Positions 1 through 4,858 of a stretch of 5,075 nucleotides of DNA are shown here, in pieces. Within the stretch, counting starts at the first letter, position 1, and the number at the start of each line of letters is the position of its first letter. The stretch is from Hydrogenimonas sp. GTDB lineage: Bacteria; Campylobacterota; Campylobacteria; Campylobacterales; Hydrogenimonadaceae. The notes beneath the pieces are model-generated. The model made no database searches. It worked only from the letters and a program-made list of their open reading frames with translations, and was not told the origin of the DNA. Location: contig NZ_JAOZOZ010000118.1 in assembly GCF_029933015.1 (NCBI RefSeq), positions 1 to 5,075 on the forward strand. The letters are read 5' to 3'. The position numbers and the translations under genes are program-made.

Positions 1-15
1 TCGCTTCGCGAACAA

Positions 16-43
16 TTTTTAGTTTTTAGTTTTTAACTTTTCA
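16..43. repeat. Tandem heptanucleotide repeat after frr
   Basis: On the plus strand the units are TTTTTAG (16-22), TTTTTAG (23-29), TTTTTAA (30-36) and the more diverged CTTTTCA (37-43). The array touches the frr stop codon (TAG, 46 to 44 on the minus strand). Read in the frr direction it supplies TGA and three TAA triplets, and because 7 is not a multiple of 3 the TAAs fall in all three frames. It resembles a second 7-bp array at 3901-3930 in placement and period but not in base composition. Positions 1-11 also hold a TCGC-TTC-GCGA mini-hairpin, cut by the window edge. The repeat is seen directly; any function is inference. Confidence 0.75.
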
Positions 44-607
44 CTAAACTTTCAGCACTTCCTGCTCTTTGGCTTTGACCAGCTCGTCGACCTTTTTGAT
101 GTAGTCGTCGGTGATCTTCTGGACCTGATCGAGCCCCTTTTTCTCCTCGTCCTCGGTGATCACTTTCTCTTTGGCCAGTTTCTTGACCTTGTCGTTGGCC
201 TCTCTTCGGATGTTGCGGATGGCGATCTTGGCCTTTTCGCCCATCTGCTTGGCCTGCTTGGCGCTCTCCTGGCGCTGCTCGACCGTCATCGGCGGGAAGA
301 AGAGCTTGATCGTTTCGCCGTCGTTGTTGGGGTTGACGCCGATGTTGGCCTGCTGGATCGCGTGCTCGATCTCGGGAAGAAGGTTCTTCTCCCAGGGGCT
401 GATCGTGATGGTCTGGGCGTCGGTGGCGATGACGCTTCCCACCTGGTTCAGCGGTGTCGGCGTGCCGTAGTAGTCGACCTTGATGTTGTCGACGATATGC
501 GTCGACACACGGCCGGTGCGGATCGTGCTGAAATCCTTTTTCAGGACTTCGAGACTCTTTTCCATATGCTCTTTGGCATAGTCGTAGACTTCGTTCAGTT
601 CTTCCAT
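44..607 (-). CDS. frr: Ribosome recycling factor (RRF)
   Basis: This cytosolic factor works with EF-G to split the post-termination ribosome so that its subunits can be reused; it is normally essential. The 187-residue length fits the family (about 185). The RTGR segment at residues 30-33 and the run around R131, R134 and R135 (IAIRNIRREAND) are hallmark RRF sequence, with FFPPMTVEQRQ at 103-113 leading back from the small beta domain into the long-helix domain. The flanks (about 1-30 and 105-187) are highly charged helices forming the three-helix bundle, and about 31-104 form the beta-rich domain. The ATG at 607 has an AAGGAG Shine-Dalgarno 8 bases upstream, which fixes the start. It is the last gene of the leftward secG unit in view. 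In Campylobacter jejuni pyrE follows frr, so pyrE may lie just beyond the window's left edge (inference). Confidence 0.97.
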   Translation of the reverse strand: MEELNEVYDYAKEHMEKSLEVLKKDFSTIRTGRVSTHIVDNIKVDYYGTPTPLNQVGSVIATDAQTITISPWEKNLLPEIEHAIQQANIGVNPNNDGETIKLFFPPMTVEQRQESAKQAKQMGEKAKIAIRNIRREANDKVKKLAKEKVITEDEEKKGLDQVQKITDDYIKKVDELVKAKEQEVLKV

Positions 608-615
608 AATCGATG

Positions 616-622
616 CTCCTTA
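616..622 (-). promoter_or_regulatory. Ribosome binding site of frr, fused to upstream stop codon
   Basis: Read on the minus strand, 622 to 616 is TAAGGAG. TAA is the stop codon of the polysaccharide deacetylase and AAGGAG is the frr Shine-Dalgarno, 8 bases before the frr ATG. A ribosome finishing the deacetylase therefore ends on the frr binding site, which suggests translational coupling of the two genes. Confidence 0.85.
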
Positions 623-1564
623 CGGTTTGACGAGAATTTTTGTGGATATTCTATCGTTTTCAAGCTTTAAAATGAGACGGCTGCGGCGGTTTTTGAGCGG
701 TTTGTCCAGCCGGGTCTCCACGATACCGTCATGCACTTCGACCCGCTGCCAGCCGTAGCCGGTCAGGTAGAGCCATCCCCGCTTCGCGGCGCTTTTAGTT
801 TCGACACGCACACGGCGAACGACACCCTCTTTGGGCCAGGCCGTCGGCTCGATCCATTTCGCCGGCAGAAATCTGATCGCCAGTTTGCTCTTGAGGCCGG
901 TCTCTCCCGTCAGGGCGATACGGTCGAGGTCGTGGATGTCCGAGGCTTCCGAGACGGCGCCGACGTTCTGGTTGCAGATGGCGTCGAATCCGAAAGACTC
1001 GGCGATCTTCCGGACCCGGCCGTCGTATTCGCCGTAGGGGTAGGCGAAGTAGCGGGGCTTTTCGCCGGTACGCTCGCGCATCAGCGAGATACCTGTCGTA
1101 AAATCCTCTTTCAGCTCGGCGTCGCTTCTGGAGACCATATGGGGATGGGTGTGGGAGTGAAAACCCAGTTCGCCGTACTTCTTCGCTTCGGCTATCTGCT
1201 CCCATGTCATGAAATCGCCGTACCCCTCTTCGGTCGCTTTCGTGTAGACGAAGAGGGTGAAGGGGTAGCCGTACTCCCTGAAGAGGGGCAGACCGTTTTC
1301 GTAGAAGCTTTTGTAGCTGTCGTCGATCGTCAGCACGACCCACTTATCGGAGATCGGCTCTCCCTCCTCGAGGGCTTTCACCAGCCTGGAGAGGGGGATC
1401 ACTTCGTACCCGTGGGTTTTGAAGTAGTCGAACTCTTTTTTCAGCACGTCGAGGGAGGTGCTGGTGGAGGGGTGGCGATCGTCGCCGAAGCGGTGGTAGA
1501 CGAAGATGTGGGCGTCGGCCCAGAGTGTCAAGGCGGTCAGCAGGATGGTTACGATGAGTTTCAT
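620..1564 (-). CDS. Secreted polysaccharide deacetylase (NodB/CE4 family)
   Basis: A 314-residue protein predicted to remove N-acetyl or other acyl groups from a cell-surface or periplasmic polysaccharide using a divalent metal. Residues 1-18 look like a Sec signal peptide (MKLIV start, hydrophobic core, cleavage after ADA). The NodB signature is intact: motif 1 TIDD with D81 and D82, motif 2 H-S-H-T-H-P with metal ligands H136 and H140, and motif 3 R171 followed by YPYG at 175-178. The N-terminal VYHRFGD (22-28) is typical of this group. Residues from about 245 form an extra basic, beta-rich tail I do not recognise. The start at 1564 is chosen because the signal peptide follows directly; the frame stays open upstream to 1897, but that part is low-complexity sequence opposite secG. 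Only a weak GGA serves as ribosome binding site. It sits 79 bases after secG and is coupled to frr. The substrate (peptidoglycan, exopolysaccharide or other) is unknown. Confidence 0.9.
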   Translation of the reverse strand: MKLIVTILLTALTLWADAHIFVYHRFGDDRHPSTSTSLDVLKKEFDYFKTHGYEVIPLSRLVKALEEGEPISDKWVVLTIDDSYKSFYENGLPLFREYGYPFTLFVYTKATEEGYGDFMTWEQIAEAKKYGELGFHSHTHPHMVSRSDAELKEDFTTGISLMRERTGEKPRYFAYPYGEYDGRVRKIAESFGFDAICNQNVGAVSEASDIHDLDRIALTGETGLKSKLAIRFLPAKWIEPTAWPKEGVVRRVRVETKSAAKRGWLYLTGYGWQRVEVHDGIVETRLDKPLKNRRSRLILKLENDRISTKILVKP

Positions 1565-1586
1565 GATAAAGTCCGTTTCGAAGCGT

Positions 1587-1605
1587 GGCCGCCTGACAGA
1601 CGGCC
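1587..1605 (-). other. Inverted repeat in the secG-deacetylase spacer
   Basis: GGCCG at 1587-1591 pairs with CGGCC at 1601-1605, and C1593-T1594 pairs with A1598-G1599. This gives a stem of 7 pairs with one C-A mismatch around a 3-base loop. No T-run follows on either strand, so it is not a canonical intrinsic terminator. It is the nearer of two hairpins to the deacetylase start, and could modulate read-through or mRNA stability (inference). Confidence 0.45.
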
Positions 1606-1624
1606 GAAAGGGTCGGGCGGTATG

Positions 1625-1640
1625 CCGCGCGGAGGCGCGG
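1625..1640 (-). other. GC-rich hairpin directly after the secG stop
   Basis: CCGCGC (1625-1630) and GCGCGG (1635-1640) form a perfect 6-bp stem around a 4-base loop. It starts 3 bases past the secG stop codon on the minus strand. It lacks a T-tract, so a rho-independent terminator is unlikely. A 3'-end stabiliser or partial attenuator between secG and the downstream genes is possible, as is chance in GC-rich DNA. Confidence 0.45.
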
Positions 1641-1643
1641 AGA

Positions 1644-1988
1644 TTATTCGGCCGGTGCCGAAGGCGCGGCAGGCGCGGCGGGCGCCGACGGCGTTTCGGG
1701 AACGGCGGGAGCTGTCGGAGCGCTCTGCTCCACCTTGATCTCGTCGACCACCGACTTGTTGTAGGTCTTGTTGTACATGTAGCCCAGGGCGATCGTGTTG
1801 AAGATGAAGACGAGTCCGACGGTGAAGGTCGCCTTGACCAGGAAGCCGGCGGGCCCTTTGGCGCCGAAAACCGACTCGTTGGAGCCGCTGTAGGCACCCA
1901 GGCCGATGGACGAACTTTTCTGAAGCAGGACGAGAATCGTCAGGATAACGGCCAGTACGATCTGTGCGACGAACAGGATGGTAATCAT
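1644..1988 (-). CDS. secG: Preprotein translocase subunit SecG
   Basis: An inner-membrane subunit of the SecYEG channel that assists SecA-driven protein export. The 114 residues show the family layout: a first membrane helix at about 3-22, the conserved cytoplasmic loop LLQKSSS-IGLGAYSG...FGAKG...FLVKAT at 21-54, and a second helix at about 55-71. From about residue 89 the protein ends in an Ala/Pro-rich tail (repeated AP and AAP). With both termini periplasmic, as known for E. coli SecG, this tail would lie in the periplasm. The ATG at 1988 is preceded by AAAGG (2004 to 2000) at 11 bases, slightly long, and a TATAAT box lies further up. It heads the leftward unit secG - deacetylase - frr. 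In C. jejuni secG is next to frr directly, so the deacetylase between them is a departure from that order. Confidence 0.96.
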   Translation of the reverse strand: MITILFVAQIVLAVILTILVLLQKSSSIGLGAYSGSNESVFGAKGPAGFLVKATFTVGLVFIFNTIALGYMYNKTYNKSVVDEIKVEQSAPTAPAVPETPSAPAAPAAPSAPAE

Positions 1989-2007
1989 TGTTGAAAAAGC
2001 CTTTGGT

Positions 2008-2013
2008 TATAAT
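2008..2013 (+). promoter_or_regulatory. -10 box of the bioC-like gene promoter
   Basis: A perfect TATAAT at 2008-2013 lies in an AT-rich spacer. It predicts a start point near 2020 and a leader of about 34 bases before the ATG at 2054. No good -35 hexamer is seen at 16-18 bp; sigma-70 promoters of Campylobacterota are known to have a poorly conserved -35. Its placement downstream of the TTG at 1988 favours the internal ATG as the true start of the gene. Confidence 0.6.
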
Positions 2014-2023
2014 TAGCGCGCTA
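2014..2023. promoter_or_regulatory. Perfect palindrome between divergent -10 boxes
   Basis: TAGCGCGCTA is a perfect 10-bp palindrome, lying between the two opposed TATAAT boxes and covering both predicted start points. It could be an operator for a dimeric regulator, or simply a by-product of two back-to-back start regions. Only the symmetry is seen; the role is inference. Confidence 0.4.
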
Positions 2024-2028
2024 TTATA
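2023..2028 (-). promoter_or_regulatory. -10 box of the secG operon promoter
   Basis: Plus-strand ATTATA reads TATAAT on the minus strand (2028 to 2023). The predicted start point is near 2016, giving a leader of about 28 bases before the secG ATG. A convincing -35 is absent (TTTACT at 2052 to 2047 is the closest, at 18 bp). It drives secG and, by read-through, the deacetylase and frr. Confidence 0.6.
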
Positions 2029-2053
2029 TCGAAAAGATCCGTTGAAAGTAAAT

Positions 2054-2749
2054 ATGGCCGCACACAAAGAGTTTCGCCGTTTCGCCGCAAGTTACGGCCG
2101 CTACAATCTCATCCAGGCGCGCGTCGCCCGCGCGCTCGTCTCGAAAATCGACCGTCCCTACCCCGTCCTCGTCGATCTCGGATGCGGCAGCGGCGGCCTT
2201 TTTCGAGCTTATGAACAGCCGTTCATGAAGTATTGGGCCGTCGATGCGGCGCCGGAAATGCTGGCCCTGCACCCCTCCGATCCCCGGGTCGAAAAGGTGG
2301 TCGGAAATTTCAACGACGCGTCACTTTTCGAAACGCTCGAAAGGCTCGATTTCGACCTTCTGATCTCCTCTTCGGCCCTGCAGTGGAGCGAGGATCTCGA
2401 CTGGACGCTGGGGCAGATCGCCTCCCTGAAGCGCCCCGCGGCCATGACGATCTTCACATCCGGGACCTTCGCCTCTTTGCGGAAAGTGACGGGCACCCCT
2501 TCGCCGATCCGATCGGCCAGGGAGACCATCGAAGCGCTTAGGCGCCATTTCGATGCCGAAATCGACCTCCTGCGCTACAGGCTTTTTTTCAAAGACGCGC
2601 TCTCGATGCTGCGCTATATCAAACGAAGCGGCGTCAGCGGGGGCGCCGGCCTGCTGGGGTACCGAGAAATCAAACGGATCGTCGAAACCTACCCTTTCCC
2701 CTGGCTCGAATTCGAAGTGGTCCGGGCTTTGGCGCTGAATCATCGTTGA
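2054..2749 (+). CDS. bioC: BioC-like malonyl-ACP O-methyltransferase
   Basis: A class I SAM-dependent methyltransferase of 231 residues with the BioC look. BioC methylates malonyl-ACP so that the fatty-acid machinery can build the pimelate part of biotin. Seen here: an N-terminal helix F-RRFAASYGRYNLIQ (7-21), typical of BioC; SAM motif I VDLGCGSGG at 40-48; an acidic ribose-binding D64 in VDAAPEML; the SSSALQW segment at 105-111 that marks this group; and MLRYIKRSGVSG at 185-196, like the BioC LK-x-x-G region. It has no signal peptide, so is cytosolic. The ATG at 2054 is preferred, with a weak GAAAG site 5 bases upstream; the frame is open to a TTG at 1988, but that lies upstream of the TATAAT box and overlaps the secG start. 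No other biotin gene is visible, so another small-molecule methyltransferase cannot be excluded. Confidence 0.8.
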   Translation: MAAHKEFRRFAASYGRYNLIQARVARALVSKIDRPYPVLVDLGCGSGGLFRAYEQPFMKYWAVDAAPEMLALHPSDPRVEKVVGNFNDASLFETLERLDFDLLISSSALQWSEDLDWTLGQIASLKRPAAMTIFTSGTFASLRKVTGTPSPIRSARETIEALRRHFDAEIDLLRYRLFFKDALSMLRYIKRSGVSGGAGLLGYREIKRIVETYPFPWLEFEVVRALALNHR

Positions 2750-2762
2750 TTAATGGTTCTAA

Positions 2763-2771
2763 TGTTAGAAT
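2763..2771 (+). promoter_or_regulatory. Extended -10 promoter for the peptidase operon
   Basis: TG-T-TAGAAT at 2763-2771 is an extended -10 element, one base from consensus in the hexamer, in a short AT-rich gap between two GC-rich genes. It predicts a start near 2778 and a leader of about 21 bases. TTGATT at 2746-2751 is a poor -35 at only 14 bp. The gap has no terminator, so read-through from the bioC-like gene is also possible. Confidence 0.4.
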
Positions 2772-2781
2772 TTTCCATCTC

Positions 2782-2787
2782 AAGGGG
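2782..2787 (+). promoter_or_regulatory. Ribosome binding site of the M20 peptidase
   Basis: AAGGGG lies 11 bases before the ATG at 2799. Spacing is a little long, but no other in-frame start competes nearby. Confidence 0.5.
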
Positions 2788-2798
2788 CGGTTTGGCAT

Positions 2799-3905
2799 AT
2801 GCAGTGGAAAAAAGATCTCGAAAAAGTGGTCCGCATCAACTCCTTCACGCGAAACAAGCGGGGGGTCGACGCGACGGGTGAACGGTTCGCCGAGTGGCTG
2901 GAAGCTCTGGGCTACAGGACGCAGAGGCATCGGCGGGAGCTGATCGGGGACCATCTCCATTTCCTCTCTCCCAGGAGCGGAAAACGGGAAAAGATCCTGC
3001 TTCTGGGTCATCTCGACACGGTTTTCCCTCCCGGGGTTTTCGAAGAGTGGCGCGAAGACGGGGAGTGGGTCTACGGGCCGGGCGTCTGCGACATGAAAGG
3101 CGGCAATGTCGTCGCCATTCACGCGCTGCGGACGCTTTTTGAAACCAACGGAGAGATCGGGGATATCGACGTGCTGCTCGTGAGCGACGAGGAGACGGGA
3201 AGCGACGATTCGAAGATGCTCACGACGGCGCTGGCACGAGATTACGACAAATGTTTCGTCTTCGAAGCGGCAGGGCCGAAGATGGAGGTGGTCGTGGGGC
3301 GTAAAGGGATCGGTACTTTCGAGATCGCGATCGAGGGAAAAGCCGCCCATGCCGGCACCAGCTACGCCAAAGGAATCGACGCCAATCTCGAAGCCGCCGT
3401 GAAGCTGCAGAAGCTGGTGGCGATGACCGATCTGCAGAAGGGTTCTACAGTCAATGTCGGTAAGATGGAAGGGGGGATCGGCGCCAACACGATCAGCCCC
3501 CAGGCGAAACTGCTGCTGGAGCTGCGCTACGCGGATCACAGGGAGAAAGAGCGTTTGATGAAGGGGCTCGACGAAGTGGTCTGCACCAGTTTCGTCGAAG
3601 GCTCCAAAGCGGTGCTCGGCGGCTCGATCCAGCGCGACGTGATGGAGCCCAACGCCTGGCAGACGAAACTGGTCGAAGCGATGGAGAGAATCGGCGGGTA
3701 TCCTCTGCCCACGGAGAGCCGCGGCGGCGTCAGCGACGCCAATATCGTCGCGGCGGCGGGTGTCGTGACGCTCGACGGCCTGGGACCCTACGGCGACGGC
3801 GACCACACGCCCAAAGAGCGGGCGCTCAAAAAGAGTTTCGACGAGCGGATCGATCTGATGACGAAGGTGCTGCTGTACCATCAGGAGCATGGGATTATTG
3901 GGTGA
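2799..3905 (+). CDS. M20 family metallopeptidase (carboxypeptidase G2/ArgE-like)
   Basis: A cytosolic di-zinc amidohydrolase of 368 residues. Relatives remove an amino acid, often glutamate, from a peptide or acyl conjugate. All metal and catalytic positions expected from the CPG2 family are present: H71 and D73 in GHLDT, bridging D98 in GPGVCDMKGG, catalytic E131 with ligand E132 in SDEETGS, E156 in FEAAGP, and H336 in GDHTPKE. The inserted dimerisation/lid domain covers about 167-275 with H184 in KAAHAG and GANTISP at 228-234. No signal peptide is seen, unlike exported CPG2. It probably heads an operon with a RimK-like ligase 44 bases downstream, which hints that it acts on a product or intermediate of that ligase. 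The stop codon (3903-3905) is itself part of a tandem 7-bp repeat. The family is secure; ArgE, DapE or PepT roles are not supported and the substrate is unknown. Confidence 0.9.
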   Translation: MQWKKDLEKVVRINSFTRNKRGVDATGERFAEWLEALGYRTQRHRRELIGDHLHFLSPRSGKREKILLLGHLDTVFPPGVFEEWREDGEWVYGPGVCDMKGGNVVAIHALRTLFETNGEIGDIDVLLVSDEETGSDDSKMLTTALARDYDKCFVFEAAGPKMEVVVGRKGIGTFEIAIEGKAAHAGTSYAKGIDANLEAAVKLQKLVAMTDLQKGSTVNVGKMEGGIGANTISPQAKLLLELRYADHREKERLMKGLDEVVCTSFVEGSKAVLGGSIQRDVMEPNAWQTKLVEAMERIGGYPLPTESRGGVSDANIVAAAGVVTLDGLGPYGDGDHTPKERALKKSFDERIDLMTKVLLYHQEHGIIG

Positions 3906-3930
3906 ACGGTGAACAGGGAACGGTGAACGG
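3901..3930 (+). repeat. Tandem GGTGAAC heptanucleotide repeat
   Basis: GGTGAAC occurs at 3901-3907, 3908-3914 and 3922-3928, with a variant AGGGAAC at 3915-3921 and a trailing GG. The first unit contains the TGA stop of the M20 peptidase. TGA recurs at 3910 and 3924, and a TAA at 3944 covers the remaining frame, so all frames are closed before the next gene. It fills most of the 44-base gap to the ATP-grasp gene. Confidence 0.85.
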
Positions 3931-3935
3931 AAAAG

Positions 3936-3942
3936 AAAAGGA
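3936..3942 (+). promoter_or_regulatory. Ribosome binding site of the ATP-grasp gene
   Basis: AAAAGGA lies 7 bases before the ATG at 3950. It is a strong, well-spaced site that fixes this start. Confidence 0.8.
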
Positions 3943-3949
3943 ATAAGAG

Positions 3950-4855
3950 ATGGATAATCGACGGGTGGGGATTTGGATGTATCAGAATGGCGGCGGTGAC
4001 GCGATCGAGCGGAAAATCGTGGAGAAACTTCGAGAACGGGGTATCGAGAGCGTGACGGGGCTCAACCTCCGCCATGCCTGGGTCGAAAACGGCAGGACCC
4101 ACTGCAACGGAACCGTGATGGAGGAGCTCGATCTCTTTTTCAGCTACAACGCAGGGGAGCAGACGCAGTACCAGATGTTTCTCTACGAAGCGATCGACCG
4201 CATCGTGCCGTGCCTGAACAACTACCGCTCCTTCGCTCTGACCGAGGACAAGTTCCAGACGGCCCATCTGCTCCGCAACCACGGCGTGCCGACGGCCGAT
4301 TTCCGTCTCTGCCATCGGGACGACAGCGACAGGCTCCGCAGGTTCATCCAGGAGTGGCAGCAGATGGTCTACAAACCCACCGACGGATGGGGCGGCGTGG
4401 GGCTGACCAAGATCGACTCCCAGGAGACGCTGGATATGCTGATGCCCTTTCTCAATCAGATGGACCTGCGCTTCTTCTACGTCGAGAAGTTCATCGACTA
4501 CGACCGCACCGACTGGCGTGTCGACATCGTGGATGGCGAATTCATCGGCTGCTACGGCCGCAAAGCGGGCGGCACCGACTGGCGCACCAACGTCACCAGC
4601 GGCGGCAGCGTCTTTTTGCGCGAACCCGACGACGAGGTGGTGGCGCTGGCCAAGAGGGCGGCGGCCGTCACGGGCCTGGAGATCGCCGGGGTCGACATCA
4701 TCTACGATCGCGCCAAAGAGGAGTACATCGTGCTCGAAGTCAACGGCATTCCCGCCTTCGCGACCCCCGAGCAGGAGAAGATGGGGCTCGACTTCAACGA
4801 CAAAAAAATCGACAAAATCGTCGAACTGATCGATAAAAAAAGCAAAAAGGACTGA
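3950..4855 (+). CDS. RimK-like ATP-grasp carboxylate-amine ligase
   Basis: A 301-residue cytosolic enzyme predicted to activate a carboxylate as acyl phosphate with ATP and join it to an amine. Residues 1-90 form a Rossmann-like pre-ATP-grasp domain (VGIWMYQ strand at 6-12). The ATP-grasp fold follows: EDKFQTAHLLRNHGVPTADF at 99-118, ATP-binding K142 with the glycine loop GWGGVG at 146-151, hinge VEKFID at 178-183, the DWRVD strand at 188-192, RimK-type DWRTN-x-x-x-GG at 210-219 (R212, N214), and metal ligands D249, E263 and N265 in VDII and LEVNGIPAF. The active site looks complete. RimK, MptN and CofF-type glutamate ligases share this layout, so glutamate addition is a reasonable guess only. 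It lies between an M20 peptidase and an unknown gene 3 bases downstream, in one operon. The substrate pair is unknown. Confidence 0.88.
   Translation: MDNRRVGIWMYQNGGGDAIERKIVEKLRERGIESVTGLNLRHAWVENGRTHCNGTVMEELDLFFSYNAGEQTQYQMFLYEAIDRIVPCLNNYRSFALTEDKFQTAHLLRNHGVPTADFRLCHRDDSDRLRRFIQEWQQMVYKPTDGWGGVGLTKIDSQETLDMLMPFLNQMDLRFFYVEKFIDYDRTDWRVDIVDGEFIGCYGRKAGGTDWRTNVTSGGSVFLREPDDEVVALAKRAAAVTGLEIAGVDIIYDRAKEEYIVLEVNGIPAFATPEQEKMGLDFNDKKIDKIVELIDKKSKKD
4846..4851 (+). promoter_or_regulatory. Ribosome binding site of the last gene
   Basis: AAAGGA sits inside the last codons of the ATP-grasp gene, 7 bases before the ATG at 4859. Together with the 3-base intergenic gap this indicates translational coupling. 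Confidence 0.7.
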
Positions 4856-4858
4856 CCC

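Noticed and set aside
1..20. Possible rho-independent terminator (TCGC-TTC-GCGA then a T-run)
   Set aside because: The visible stem is only 4 bp and is cut by the window edge; the T-run is part of the heptad repeat, and no plus-strand gene is seen to the left.
731..1738. Long plus-strand open frame across the deacetylase and part of secG
   Set aside because: Its translation lacks motifs and runs opposite a gene with a complete catalytic signature.
1565..1897. In-frame upstream extension of the deacetylase to a start at 1897
   Set aside because: The extra 111 residues are low-complexity Arg/Ser/Pro sequence lying over secG in another frame, and would hide the clear signal peptide starting at 1564.
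1988..2053. TTG start at 1988 for the bioC-like gene
   Set aside because: It overlaps the secG start codon on the other strand and lies upstream of the TATAAT box at 2008; the added 22 residues are not part of the BioC pattern, whereas the ATG at 2054 begins it.
2670..3890. Long open frame antisense to the M20 peptidase
   Set aside because: It is a mirror of a GC-rich coding strand; its translation is His/Arg/Asp-rich without motifs, while the plus strand has a complete zinc site.
2799..3905. Specific naming of the peptidase as ArgE, DapE or PepT
   Set aside because: The metal site is shared by the whole M20 family and the context has no arginine, lysine or tripeptide gene, so a specific symbol is not justified.
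3950..4855. ATP-grasp as part of the GAK (grasp, amphi-Trp, HprK-like kinase) system
   Set aside because: No HprK-like, amphi-Trp or CofD-like gene is present and the motifs look like ordinary RimK; downstream genes outside the window could reopen the question.
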